Shown: positions 33,338-41,427 of the stretch, piece after piece
How positions within the stretch are numbered: position 1 is the first letter of the stretch
How the letters are laid out: every line of letters begins with the position of its first letter
NCBI GenBank assembly: GCA_003345595.1
Contig: PRDI01000110.1
Coordinates: 1 to 63,836, forward strand
DNA from: Candidatus Thorarchaeota archaeon
GTDB taxonomy: Archaea > Asgardarchaeota > Thorarchaeia > Thorarchaeales > Thorarchaeaceae
Direction: 5' to 3'
DNA length: 63,836 bases
Made by a program: the position numbers and the translations under genes
Notes under the pieces: model-generated
What the model saw: the letters and a program-made list of their open reading frames with translations, nothing else
Databases searched by the model: none
What the model was told of the DNA's origin: nothing

Positions 33338-34926
33338 CGGATGATCTCTCTCTCTCGCGTACGTCCAGCAAACTTCTTACGCCATGTACTCCAATCGTCG
33401 GACTGCGACTTGGCTACTTCTTCTTCCTGCTCGGCTTGACCCTCTTCACCTTCAGGACTTTCCTCTTCTTCCTGCTCGACACCACCTTCGCTGCTTCCAG
33501 ACTCCTGCTCACCGAACATCTCATTACCAAACATGTTTTGCTGGGCTTCCTGCGCTTCTTTCTGTGCCGCAGCATTCTTCTCAGACATAACCATCTGCAC
33601 GACCAGGGGGTTAAGGATAATGTTCGCCCAATCTTCCTTCCGCTCCTCCTTACCCTCTTTCTTGAGGATGTCGTTAATCGTTAGATCAGTTTGAAGACGA
33701 GCTTGCATGATCTGCGTTAACTTCATCTGATCTTTTACTTCCTGACCAGAAAAAGCAAAACGATATTTCTTGCCCCAACACGTTTTGCGCATGATCTTGT
33801 TCATGTGCTGAGAGATAAACATGAGGAGGCTATCTAGACCACGATCTTTCGATGCCTCAATCCTCGGCCCAATCTCATTAGCCCCAATAACAGACGTACT
33901 ATCCTCGGCTTTGATCCCTAACTCAGCCATGTCAATGGCAAAAACGGCGCAGATAATCGAACTTAGAAACATCATCCCCCGATGATACTCCATCTCCTTG
34001 TTACTCGTACCAATCGCCTTGAAATCGAGGCCAACTCCATCCTTACCCGATGGAAGAATTGGCAATGCCCACTGACCCCCAGCACCTGACATTGCCGAAT
34101 ACCAATACTGCTGAATAGCCGTAACTCCTTTTGAGTCGATGTCTCCCATCACAGAAATAAATCCACGAGGTATCTTGTCCCTGACAAACTGATCGCGGAG
34201 ATGATTGTAACCGAAGAGCAAAGTGGTAATGAGATCGATTGCCATTTCTGCGTCGGAGTAGCCATATCCCCGGAACCTGATGTCTACTCGCTTGTTTTTG
34301 TAATCGAATATCAAGTTGTTGTCATTAAACTCCTCAATCAACTTGTCGTCAATCACCTGGACAAATCTAATATCCTTCTTCGGATAGTCCTCCGACGTCC
34401 TTTTCAACGTAGCCCCATCTAACAAACGAAAGGCAGCAACATCGCCGCCTAGATTATACTGTAGTTCAGTCCCAATCTGGTCAATCGTTCCTATCTCGCG
34501 GACGAGCATCTGCAAGTAGTCACTAAAATCATCTTCTCTTTCGGACGAGTAAACAACCCCAGTCTGCTCGATAAACTCCCTAATCTGCTTTACTTCCTCA
34601 TCATCCACATTCTCGTCAACAATAGGAACAACCCGAAAGCCCTTCTCCCCATCTTTAACCCTATCTTCTGACACGTAGACAGAGAAAGGAAGAACTTGAT
34701 TTATCCGGGTCTTTACAATGGCATTTAACAGAGGAACGCGGTCTACAACGTTCCTGACCACAGCATAGTCAACTTTAAGCAAACGTTCGCGAATACCCCG
34801 CATTCCTCCCCTAAGCATCCAATTAACTACAGAGGGGTCAAGGATGTCACTTTCTAATTTCTTTAACTTGGCTTCGACATCAACGAGTTCTCGATGTTGT
34901 TTTTTTGCGTGTGAATTTTTTCTCAT
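33334..34926 (-). CDS. Portal protein
   Basis: 530 residues. Pattern of phage portals: N-terminal helices, VPLLNAIVKTRINQVLPF (residues ~61-78), a central clip/stem region (LFGYNHLRDQFVRDKIPRGF), the ADSTSVIGANEIGPR-type segment before the C-terminal helices, and an acidic Gln/Glu-rich C-terminal tail (VEQEEEESPEGEEGQ). Twelve copies form the ring through which DNA enters and leaves the head. It lies just downstream of a near-perfect promoter and upstream of the putative injected proteins. Confidence 0.85.
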   Translation of the reverse strand: MRKNSHAKKQHRELVDVEAKLKKLESDILDPSVVNWMLRGGMRGIRERLLKVDYAVVRNVVDRVPLLNAIVKTRINQVLPFSVYVSEDRVKDGEKGFRVVPIVDENVDDEEVKQIREFIEQTGVVYSSEREDDFSDYLQMLVREIGTIDQIGTELQYNLGGDVAAFRLLDGATLKRTSEDYPKKDIRFVQVIDDKLIEEFNDNNLIFDYKNKRVDIRFRGYGYSDAEMAIDLITTLLFGYNHLRDQFVRDKIPRGFISVMGDIDSKGVTAIQQYWYSAMSGAGGQWALPILPSGKDGVGLDFKAIGTSNKEMEYHRGMMFLSSIICAVFAIDMAELGIKAEDSTSVIGANEIGPRIEASKDRGLDSLLMFISQHMNKIMRKTCWGKKYRFAFSGQEVKDQMKLTQIMQARLQTDLTINDILKKEGKEERKEDWANIILNPLVVQMVMSEKNAAAQKEAQEAQQNMFGNEMFGEQESGSSEGGVEQEEEESPEGEEGQAEQEEEVAKSQSDDWSTWRKKFAGRTREREIIR

Positions 34927-34983
34927 GCTAATACCCTCCTATACAATCAAGGCTCTCATTTTTGTGGAAGGCGCTTAACTACA

Positions 34984-35012
34984 AGTATATACCAAACTCG
35001 TTAGAATGTCAA
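34984..35012 (-). promoter_or_regulatory. Near-consensus sigma70 promoter for portal/head operon
   Basis: Coding-strand TTGACA (35012-35007), exactly 17 bases, TATACT (34989-34984). The -35 is perfect and the -10 differs by one base from consensus. Start near 34977, about 50 bases before the portal ATG. It implies transcription of structural genes by the host housekeeping polymerase. Confidence 0.75.
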
Positions 35013-35026
35013 CAATTAGTTTGGAT

Positions 35027-35245
35027 TTAAGTTCTTTTTTGGTGGTCGCTCGAAGTTCTTTTCTGCGAATATTTCTTACCACAAGAAAAGCATTTCCACA
35101 GTCCTTGCCCGTTCGTAAAAAGTTCTTGACCGCAGCTACATCGAGCGCAGGTACGAAAATAGTGGGCCGTACTATAATCATGTAGCAAAGGAAAGAGTGA
35201 CCACAGATCTCTCGTAGCACCGCCCATCTCACAAATACTTCGCAT
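35027..35245 (-). CDS. Small zinc-ribbon protein
   Basis: 72 residues; ATG at 35245 has GGAGGAAGG upstream. C-terminal half has CARCSCGQEL, then WKCFSCGKKYSQK: two CxC/CxxC knuckles spaced ~16 residues, a zinc ribbon. An alternative frame from 35232 to 34975 overlaps but lacks this pattern. Role unknown; zinc ribbons in phages often bind nucleic acid. Confidence 0.6.
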   Translation of the reverse strand: MRSICEMGGATRDLWSLFPLLHDYSTAHYFRTCARCSCGQELFTNGQGLWKCFSCGKKYSQKRTSSDHQKRT

Positions 35246-35309
35246 TTGACCCTTCCTCCCTTCTAACTAGACAGCCTCCAATCCTGCACCGTGTCATATC
35301 AAAAGTCAT
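35229..35309 (-). CDS. Possible 26-residue peptide
   Basis: ATG at 35309 has a very strong AGGAGGAG upstream; the peptide (MTFDMTRCRIGGCLVRREEG and a few more) has two Cys four residues apart and overlaps the start of the zinc-ribbon gene. Only the RBS and overlap support it. Confidence 0.35.
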   Translation of the reverse strand: MTFDMTRCRIGGCLVRREEGSNAKYL

Positions 35310-35345
35310 TTTCTCCTCCTACTCAATCCTTACAAATAATTCCAA

Positions 35346-35366
35346 GCCACTAACGCTTGGATCGTC
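35346..35366 (-). other. Small hairpin in intergenic region
   Basis: A 7-bp inverted repeat (TCCAAGC / GCTTGGA) with a 7-base loop lies after the MazG-like gene. Downstream on the coding strand is AATTATTTG, too weak a U-tract to call a terminator confidently. Confidence 0.3.
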
Positions 35367-35386
35367 TCTTCGACACATATAAAGTT

Positions 35387-35647
35387 TTATAAGTGCATAA
35401 GCACTCGGAGACACATTGCTCCAGTTTGTGCCAACTCTTTCTTTAGATGCTCAATATCGCCGTTTGCATAAGTATAATCAAGTACGGCTTGCATCGATTC
35501 TCCTGCTTCTTCGACCATTATTGCGACGGCGTGTATTTTATCCTCTGGCCATTCAGGATGCTTTTTCTCTGCGGCCGCGAGTTCATCGAAGATCGAATCA
35601 ATAATTGATCCCACTTTTGCATTACTCATATAGATTCGGTTGTACAT
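35387..35647 (-). CDS. MazG-like all-alpha NTP pyrophosphohydrolase-type protein
   Basis: 86 residues from ATG at 35647 (GGGAGGTG upstream). Pattern KHPEWPEDKIHAVAIMVEEA followed by GES, then LKKELAQTGAMCLRVL. The EExxE-type signature and the following ELxQTxAMxxR helix match small MazG-like proteins common in phages. Such enzymes hydrolyse nucleoside triphosphates or alarmones; substrate here is unknown. Confidence 0.6.
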   Translation of the reverse strand: MYNRIYMSNAKVGSIIDSIFDELAAAEKKHPEWPEDKIHAVAIMVEEAGESMQAVLDYTYANGDIEHLKKELAQTGAMCLRVLMHL

Positions 35648-35648
35648 C

Positions 35649-36014
35649 TTACACCTCCCCCCAACCCTCAAACCAAAGGTCCTCAATATCAGAAGCCTTA
35701 ATATTCGCCCTAACATACAAATACTTCCCTGAACAAATAGCTTCTCGTAGCTTCTCCGGTAAATCGCGCAAAGGCAAGATGATTTTTCTATCCTTATACC
35801 GTCCTGGAATGATGAATGAGAAATTCGCCGCCTGTTTATTAACTTCTATAACGTAGACACATATCCTATACAAACGCTTTGGACCTTCGTCATAATCGAA
35901 AGGGACAAGTCGATCACAATCAACATTCAATTTCTTCATCGCATCTCGAACCATCCAGACAACAACTACGGCAACAAAGACCAAAACAAAAATCACTCCA
36001 AAGTTCCTAAGCAT
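35649..36014 (-). CDS. Membrane-anchored small protein
   Basis: 121 residues with an N-terminal hydrophobic span (FGVIFVLVFVAVVVVWMV, residues 5-22) and a soluble C-terminal domain rich in aromatic and charged residues (FDYDEGPKRLYRICVYVIEV). GGGAGGAGGG upstream of ATG. No family recognised; an inner-membrane protein acting on the cytoplasmic or periplasmic side. Confidence 0.55.
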   Translation of the reverse strand: MLRNFGVIFVLVFVAVVVVWMVRDAMKKLNVDCDRLVPFDYDEGPKRLYRICVYVIEVNKQAANFSFIIPGRYKDRKIILPLRDLPEKLREAICSGKYLYVRANIKASDIEDLWFEGWGEV

Positions 36015-36098
36015 AGCACCCTCCTCCCTCTAAGACTCAGTTGATATCACTTTCTTAAATGTGAAGCATAGCACCCTTCGATAACTTCCATAATAAAA

Positions 36099-37889
36099 CT
36101 ACAACTTTCTCAAAGAGTCCAAAAATTGCTCAGGTGACTGCTGGGCCAGAGTGTTCAACTCAGCCTGAGACATTGCTTGCCCCCCACCTATCGGTGTCAC
36201 AATCGCCTGCTGCGTGGGAGCTGCACCTTGCGCTGCCACCTGCGCGTAATAATCCAAGACTGATTCACTGGGGAGGAGTCTGCTTGCCTGGTTGCAATAC
36301 GTCTCAGCGAGCATAAAGTGGTCCGGCGAGTTCTCCTCCCACGAATAGTAGGACTTCTCAGGGTTGTTCTCGTTCACAACCAGGACACGCGTTGAAGCCT
36401 GCATCTGCGACCAGTATCGACCCCCAACTAAGACCTCCGATCCTTCTGGGTTCATCAAAGCATGCGCCTCGATCGCTGCTTTCAAGCTGTCGATAGCTGC
36501 CGTCCGGTCCTCATTCAGGACTCTGTCTTCTCGATTGATGCGAAACTCAAGCAGGGCGTGCTGGAAACGGGAGGAGAAAATATTCTTGAACTCCCCCTTC
36601 AAAGAAGCGATGTTGTGAATCTCGGGGTCAGCGTCGATAACGCATACTCGAGGATTCCACTCCCTAATCATGTCCTTGAGCAAGGTGAAGCTGGGAAGCT
36701 CCGTAGCCAAGACCAGACGACGGTTCAAAATCCCATGCTCATCTCTGATCCTCTCGCGTATCACCACGGTCAGCACATCGCCGACGTCCACGCCCATGAA
36801 CAACGGCCCGTGAACGGTGGTTCGATCAACTGGATATTGGTAAGGGATCTGGATGCCAGTGAGTAGACCGGAGGAGAACTTCGCACCTTCCGACGTGTAA
36901 GGAAGACCTAGGCGGGAATTGTAAAAGAACTCCTTCTTCAAAGGGTTCAGGAAGGACTCATCCCACACAGTAACAAGTTCTCGCATCGTCACCGTCGGGC
37001 TGACCGTCGGGGCGACGATCCGTCCTACCCACTCCCGCCCTGGATACTCCTCAACATACTCCCCCTTAGAAAAGCGATTGACTGGTCGGTTGCACTTCGG
37101 GCAAATCACTCGGGGCTCGTCAAACTCCCCGCACTTCTCGTCTCGGGGGATCCACTTCCTCTCCTCTACCTGCTTCATCACTGCCTCGAAGAAGCCGGGA
37201 AAGAAGCGATAATTGCAACCTTCACACTTGATCATCCAGTAGCCTTTCGTGCTCGTCTGGATCCGCCCATCAATACCCCTCCCCTCGATAGTTGGCGTCG
37301 AAATCTCCCGATGGAACTTATGTGGGCTGGCGGAATAGCGGTCTGGCAAAAGCAGAAGATTTCGCTGATTGCATCTATCTTTCTCGTCAACGAAGGCTGA
37401 GTCCACTGGAACCTCAACAAACTCATCTTCCACGTTAGAGCCGACATACAAGAGTTGCCCCTTACCAAACTGCTTCAGAGCAACTCGACTGGTTCCGGCT
37501 GCATCACTCATCATCCTTCCATAAGCTGGAACCCTGCGAATAACTGTATCCACGCGCGAGTTGACAAATCGATCTCGGCCTTTGTACTTCGGCAAGACGT
37601 ACATGACGATATATCCGAGTTCTGCTGCTTCGTAGAACGAGCCGACGATAAACAACTCAGATAAGCCATGCTGGACAGGTTTCATCACTGCTAACTTATG
37701 AAACTTGAGGAAATCGCGATACAAAGAAGCTAAATACCATCGATCTTTGAAAGACATCCGATCACCGCGAATGTTTCTATGATAATTTGTTGCCCAGTAC
37801 AATATTGGAGCTTTATCTTTCAAAAGCTCTTTCAAATCCACATCTTTCAAAGTAATTTGCTCAGCTAAATGTTGTACTTCATCCGGCAT
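36099..37889 (-). CDS. terL: Terminase large subunit (lambda gpA-like)
   Basis: 596 residues. ATPase: deviant Walker A KPVQHGLSE (70-78), similar in layout to lambda gpA KSARVGYSK, and Walker B region PVDSAFVDEKD (161-171). A zinc ribbon specific to the gpA family lies between (C222/C225 and C263/C266). Nuclease: FMGVDVG (D368) and CVIDADPE (D419), acidic residues of an RNase H-like fold. The C-terminus is Gln/Ala-rich. It cuts concatemers and pumps DNA through the portal. Unusually, several small genes and a homing endonuclease separate it from the putative small subunit. Confidence 0.85.
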   Translation of the reverse strand: MPDEVQHLAEQITLKDVDLKELLKDKAPILYWATNYHRNIRGDRMSFKDRWYLASLYRDFLKFHKLAVMKPVQHGLSELFIVGSFYEAAELGYIVMYVLPKYKGRDRFVNSRVDTVIRRVPAYGRMMSDAAGTSRVALKQFGKGQLLYVGSNVEDEFVEVPVDSAFVDEKDRCNQRNLLLLPDRYSASPHKFHREISTPTIEGRGIDGRIQTSTKGYWMIKCEGCNYRFFPGFFEAVMKQVEERKWIPRDEKCGEFDEPRVICPKCNRPVNRFSKGEYVEEYPGREWVGRIVAPTVSPTVTMRELVTVWDESFLNPLKKEFFYNSRLGLPYTSEGAKFSSGLLTGIQIPYQYPVDRTTVHGPLFMGVDVGDVLTVVIRERIRDEHGILNRRLVLATELPSFTLLKDMIREWNPRVCVIDADPEIHNIASLKGEFKNIFSSRFQHALLEFRINREDRVLNEDRTAAIDSLKAAIEAHALMNPEGSEVLVGGRYWSQMQASTRVLVVNENNPEKSYYSWEENSPDHFMLAETYCNQASRLLPSESVLDYYAQVAAQGAAPTQQAIVTPIGGGQAMSQAELNTLAQQSPEQFLDSLRKL

Positions 37890-38103
37890 CTTCTACTCCT
37901 GCGAGGCACTCCCCAATAATCATGGAGTTACTTCTAAGTTCTCCCGAGTTACATTGGCTATCGGGAAAAACAGATCCAATCCCTACCTTAAATCGGCCTC
38001 TCCCAAATTCATCAAATCCAATAAAACGGCAAGGGCCGATAAGATCAAACGGATGATACCAGGTGTAATCATAGGGATTTATTCTCACCGAATTACTAAT
38101 CAC
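37879..38103 (-). CDS. Small unknown protein overlapping terL start
   Basis: 74 residues; GTG at 38103 has AAAGGAG upstream. Aromatic-rich beginning (RINPYDYTWYHPFDLIGPCR). Overlaps the terminase start by 11 bases, suggesting coupling. No family recognised. Confidence 0.5.
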   Translation of the reverse strand: MISNSVRINPYDYTWYHPFDLIGPCRFIGFDEFGRGRFKVGIGSVFPDSQCNSGELRSNSMIIGECLAGVEDAG

Positions 38104-38106
38104 AAT

Positions 38107-38199
38107 TTACTCCTTTGCATTTCTCGTCGATACATTCTCAGCCTGACCCCCAATCAAATGCACAACTGTCTCCATGTGAGGCCATTGGTTTTCATACAA
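38107..38199 (-). CDS. Possible 30-residue peptide
   Basis: TTG start at 38199 behind GAGAGGAG; sequence begins MYENQWPHMETVVHLIGG. Stop lies just before the next start. Support is limited to RBS and packing; low confidence. Confidence 0.3.
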   Translation of the reverse strand: MYENQWPHMETVVHLIGGQAENVSTRNAKE

Positions 38200-38227
38200 T
38201 CTTTCTCCTCTCGCAGATTATCTGTAT

Positions 38228-38258
38228 ACCTGACAACCGGCCTTTGTGGTTGTCAGGT
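38228..38258 (-). repeat. Intergenic hairpin A (TGACAA family)
   Basis: Perfect 11-bp inverted repeat ACCTGACAACC / GGTTGTCAGGT with a 9-base loop, between the 38276 stop and the next small gene. No U-run follows, so it is not a classic terminator. A relative lies at 38692-38715. Confidence 0.6.
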
Positions 38259-38275
38259 CAAACTCGTTGTCAAAT

Positions 38276-38653
38276 TCATATCCTTTTCATGTGATATAAT
38301 TTAACTTCTTTTGCATCAGCAGTAGTCAACCCGTCTACCCCTACAAGCCTATCTATACAATCTGGAATTGTCATCCCTGTTTCATTACAGATTATTTCTA
38401 CTGCATCTGCGATATGGACAATTCTAATTAATTTCTTTACGTGCATACATCCTCCACAATCCGAAGTCTTAGTAACAAGCGAAGTAGTTGTTCTACGCCC
38501 CGGCGCATTAATACATGTAAACCATGAGGCTTTCCAGATATTCCAAAACTGCCCCATACGGATAGTGTCGGAGAGTGGGTTCATACCAACACTTCGCATA
38601 TATTTTTCAAATGCTTCAATACATTCTTTTTCAATTTCAATCCCATCTTCCAT
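38276..38653 (-). CDS. Small unknown protein (hairpin-flanked)
   Basis: 125 residues from ATG at 38653 (MEDGIEIEKECIEAFEKYM), with a weak AGAGG upstream. Helical start, then WNIWKASWFTCINAPGRRTT, a Cys-containing middle (SDCGGCMH) and a helical end. Possibly a compact metal-binding protein. No family recognised. AT-richer than the replication genes. Confidence 0.5.
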   Translation of the reverse strand: MEDGIEIEKECIEAFEKYMRSVGMNPLSDTIRMGQFWNIWKASWFTCINAPGRRTTTSLVTKTSDCGGCMHVKKLIRIVHIADAVEIICNETGMTIPDCIDRLVGVDGLTTADAKEVKLYHMKRI

Positions 38654-38691
38654 AACAACCTCTACCCAGGCCCATATAACATTTAGATAAC

Positions 38692-38715
38692 CTGACAACG
38701 CGCAAGCATTGTCAG
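38692..38715 (-). repeat. Intergenic hairpin B (TGACAA family)
   Basis: 7-bp inverted repeat CTGACAA / TTGTCAG with a 10-base loop, between the 38729 stop and the 38653 start. On the coding strand both hairpins end TTGTCAGGT followed by AT-rich sequence, so they look like copies of one element. Confidence 0.45.
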
Positions 38716-38728
38716 ATTGATTCAGTTG

Positions 38729-38893
38729 TTAGACTCTCTTTACCTGCGAAACTCTCTCAAGTTCTTTGTCAGTACAATCCAACATAAGCTTTTTACCAAG
38801 TCGGCGAAGGGCTTTTGGTGCGCGTTCAGCGCCATTGGAGATAGACCGTACTCCATTCGGATTCGACTGTGACTTGCTCTTTCCGTGTGCCAT
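38729..38893 (-). CDS. 54-residue basic protein
   Basis: ATG at 38893 with GCAAGGAGAGAAAT upstream. Sequence starts MAHGKSKSQSNPNGVRSISN and contains a basic helix (ERAPKALRRLGKKLML). Likely nucleic-acid or protein binding; no family recognised. Strong RBS makes it a credible gene. Confidence 0.55.
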   Translation of the reverse strand: MAHGKSKSQSNPNGVRSISNGAERAPKALRRLGKKLMLDCTDKELERVSQVKRV

Positions 38894-38926
38894 ATTTCTC
38901 TCCTTGCAAATTATCCGCCGTGATTG

Positions 38927-39211
38927 TCAGCCTAACATTGACTTGCAACTGCTACACGGCGTAGCAAATTCATCAAGTTTTGTCACTGTGGACATTTTGC
39001 ATTGTCCTACACTGGTAGTTGTCGAGTTGAAATCTGTGTTGGATATGGCATGATCTTCAAACATCTTAAGAAGCGCTTGTTTTATTCCTATTCCATGCCT
39101 GCTCTTTTTAACACAAGCAGGGCTGCAATAAAAAAATATCTTTTCCCTGAAAATAGTTATTGTGACTTTTGCACCTTTTTCTGACTCTTTACCGCAAACT
39201 GTGCATTTCAT
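38927..39211 (-). CDS. Zinc-finger protein, TRASH-like
   Basis: 94 residues. N-terminal MKCTVCGKESEKG, then IFFYCSPACVKKSRHG: CxxC plus CxxxC about 22 residues later, typical of treble-clef/TRASH-like zinc fingers. A second Cys pair near the C-terminus (CSSCKSM). Probable small nucleic-acid- or protein-binding factor. Confidence 0.55.
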   Translation of the reverse strand: MKCTVCGKESEKGAKVTITIFREKIFFYCSPACVKKSRHGIGIKQALLKMFEDHAISNTDFNSTTTSVGQCKMSTVTKLDEFATPCSSCKSMLG

Positions 39212-39241
39212 CTTCTCCTCCTACGAAGAAACTCCGGTGGA

Positions 39242-39727
39242 CTACTCAAGGACACTCTTAGAATCTTCAAAGCATTGATTCTCCTTGTCCATCTCAGCCA
39301 AGATCTGCATCTGCACCTCGTCGACGAACTGCTGAAAATACTCATCAATAGCCTTCCAGACAATCGGCACACCCTGAATCTGACTACGATTCTTAATGAT
39401 ATTTTGACGGCAGAAGATCCAGGCTTCCACGGCGATACTAAGAGAGTACTTCTTAATCACTTTCAAGCCAAGCTTGCGACTCCTGATAACGATTTGTTGT
39501 TTCCAGTCGTCAAAAAGCTTCATAATGATCTCCTCAGTAACCGGGGAGCAAATAACTTCTCCATCGGCGATGCCTTCATTAACACGGTACTCGTCAAAAC
39601 GCTTCTTAGCCTCGGCAAAAACCTCGGAAGACAACGCGTAGATCGGCTGGAGAAGGTCTTTAATTGCCTCTTGGACCTTGAGCAATCGCTTCCTCGCTTG
39701 GTTCTTCTTCAAACTTTTCCTGTCCAT
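39242..39727 (-). CDS. Helical protein downstream of homing endonuclease
   Basis: 161 residues from ATG at 39727, which has AGGAGGAACAG upstream and overlaps the homing endonuclease end. Basic N-terminus (MDRKSLKKNQARKRLLKVQE) and largely helical. It might be part of the terminase or packaging set given its place between terS- and terL-like genes, but no family was recognised. Confidence 0.5.
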   Translation of the reverse strand: MDRKSLKKNQARKRLLKVQEAIKDLLQPIYALSSEVFAEAKKRFDEYRVNEGIADGEVICSPVTEEIIMKLFDDWKQQIVIRSRKLGLKVIKKYSLSIAVEAWIFCRQNIIKNRSQIQGVPIVWKAIDEYFQQFVDEVQMQILAEMDKENQCFEDSKSVLE

Positions 39728-40452
39728 TCTGTTCCTCCTGACCGTCTTTCTTGCCACACTTGTTTCATCTTAATAGAAATCTTGTCTTTGATTTCTTTAG
39801 ATTGTGTCCTACCTACATGTTGCCCAGCATACTCAGGTAACTTTCGCCCTTTCATTTTTCTACGCTGTTGTTCTTTTTGTTCTTCGGTTCGTATCTTTCC
39901 TTTATTTGCAATCCCAATCTTTCTTCGTGTCTCATCAGATGTTATATGTCCCTTAAGAGATTTTGCTCTTTTCTGTACAACTTCATTGGGTTGTTTTCTT
40001 CCTCTCAAAATAGTACTCATTTTCTTTCCATATTCTTCGGGGTAAATACGTCCCTTATTTGCAACACTAATTTTCTGTCTTGTCTCAATGGATGTTATAT
40101 GCCCTTCAAGAGCTGCTCCTATTTTTCTTTTCGTTTCTCCTGACAATTTATTTCCTGCTGTATTTCCATCTCCACCCATCGTCAAATTATAACCAAACTG
40201 GGGATCAAACGACTTATAGAACTGGATCCAGTACTTTTCCTTCTCGTTAAGTTCTTGTTTGGACTCAGCTTGATCAATCACTTGCCAGTCAAAGTTCCCG
40301 ACGCCATACTTTCGAAGAGCATTATGAAAATAAACTCTACTCCCTCGCTTTGCATCATACAAATGATAATACTTACGCGCATTCAACGACATACATGTTT
40401 TCCCGATATAAAGCATACCAGTACAATAACAAATAACTTTATATATTATCAT
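39709..40452 (-). CDS. GIY-YIG homing endonuclease with NUMOD3 repeats
   Basis: 247 residues. The GIY-YIG nuclease domain spans ~1-95: YKVICYCTGMLYIGKT, then the conserved Arg/Glu-containing helix and NLTMGGDGN. C-terminal DNA-binding region has several NUMOD3-type motifs (SGETKRKIGAALEGH, SIETRQKISVANKGR, SDETRRKIGIANKGK). Free-standing SegA/I-TevI-type selfish element. It overlaps the putative small terminase stop and the next start, and is clearly AT-richer than its flanks, which supports recent insertion. Confidence 0.85.
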   Translation of the reverse strand: MIIYKVICYCTGMLYIGKTCMSLNARKYYHLYDAKRGSRVYFHNALRKYGVGNFDWQVIDQAESKQELNEKEKYWIQFYKSFDPQFGYNLTMGGDGNTAGNKLSGETKRKIGAALEGHITSIETRQKISVANKGRIYPEEYGKKMSTILRGRKQPNEVVQKRAKSLKGHITSDETRRKIGIANKGKIRTEEQKEQQRRKMKGRKLPEYAGQHVGRTQSKEIKDKISIKMKQVWQERRSGGTEWTGKV

Positions 40453-41089
40453 TATTTTCTACCTTGTCATTAACATCTGACTCTACAGGTTCCGGTTCTA
40501 CTATTACTAAGTCCTCCAAAAGGGCCATCTCGTCTAGCCTGTCGCGCAGTTTCTTGATATCTAGACTCGTCTCAACCTTGGCTGCTGCCTTAGCCTCACC
40601 GCCCAATGCACTTGTGGAGGCTACGGCCCTGGCCTCCGCAGTCACCCTCAAGTTGAGGGTTCCTTCAACATCGACACCCAGGACATTCATAATTGTCTTC
40701 CTGATGACATCAGCATTCTTATCCGTGATATCCATATCTAAGAGCTCATACAACTTCTGGAAAGCTTTCGTCTCGAGAAGCTTCATCCTCTCCATCAAAA
40801 CGAGATTCTGCTTCCGCCGAATAATTAAATAATACTTAAGAATCTTCGGGTTCTTCTTCCACTCGGCAATCCGTGTATCACTGACATGGAAAATCCTCCC
40901 CCAGTCAGCGTTCGTCCTGAACTCCGTAGCCCATCGGAAGGCAAACATCCGATGCTTCTCAGGAAGAAGAGGGAGCTCAGGGTCGTCTTGGGAGTAAACG
41001 GACGCGAAAATCTTCTCCATCTTCTCCCTGAAAACTGGTGTCGTATCCGGCGGCTGATCCAGCGGGGTCAAGTCTTTGCTCTCTGCCAT
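40439..41089 (-). CDS. Putative terminase small subunit
   Basis: 216 residues from ATG at 41089 (TGATG overlap with the upstream stop). A helix-turn-helix is suggested by RTNADWGRIFHVSDTRIAEW (about 57-76), followed by a long helical oligomerisation-type region and an acidic C-terminus. DNA-recognition HTH plus helical core plus acidic tail is the small-terminase plan. It lies ~2.5 kb upstream of terL, with a homing endonuclease between. Alternative: another HTH DNA-binding protein. Confidence 0.5.
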   Translation of the reverse strand: MAESKDLTPLDQPPDTTPVFREKMEKIFASVYSQDDPELPLLPEKHRMFAFRWATEFRTNADWGRIFHVSDTRIAEWKKNPKILKYYLIIRRKQNLVLMERMKLLETKAFQKLYELLDMDITDKNADVIRKTIMNVLGVDVEGTLNLRVTAEARAVASTSALGGEAKAAAKVETSLDIKKLRDRLDEMALLEDLVIVEPEPVESDVNDKVENNDNI

Positions 41090-41427
41090 CACACACCTTC
41101 GAGGTTCAACAACTTCAAGAGCCTTCTGGTCTTGGCAACGTCTAAAACGATGACTCCCTCCTTTACCCGATCATCCATAGTGAGGTTCACGAGGAACTCA
41201 CACTGAGTATAGGTGTCTCCCTTGTCCGCGGAGAGCGATTTCATGATCGTGATCTCGAGCTCACCTCGGACATCAATCACGCGCGGAGGGCGATCAGGCT
41301 TCGCTTCAGCCTCCGACTTCGTCTGCTGAGACGACTCCTCCGGCTCCGGTGGAGCTTCCTGCTCCGGCAAGGAGGGCTTTTTCCCCGAGTTCAAGCGATC
41401 CACTGTCTCTTGATAGCTGTCCAACAT
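41089..41427 (-). CDS. Small unknown protein
   Basis: 112 residues from ATG at 41427 (GGAGAAG upstream). Pro/Glu-rich linker (SLPEQEAPPEPEESSQQ) then a compact C-terminal beta/alpha part (VIDVRGELEITIMKSL). Overlaps the end of the upstream gene by ~120 bases. No family recognised. Confidence 0.5.
   Translation of the reverse strand: MLDSYQETVDRLNSGKKPSLPEQEAPPEPEESSQQTKSEAEAKPDRPPRVIDVRGELEITIMKSLSADKGDTYTQCEFLVNLTMDDRVKEGVIVLDVAKTRRLLKLLNLEGV

Noticed and set aside
34975..35232. 85-codon minus-strand alternative to the zinc-ribbon gene
   Set aside because: Same region in another frame, ends inside the promoter, lacks the Cys pattern and RBS of the 35245 gene.
36011..36078. Direct repeat AAGCATAGCACCCT (two copies 52 bp apart)
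   Set aside because: Short and in a gap beside terL; could be chance or a small duplication, no other support for an att or cos site.
39275..40045. 256-codon plus-strand open frame
   Set aside because: Runs opposite two minus-strand genes including the recognisable GIY-YIG endonuclease.
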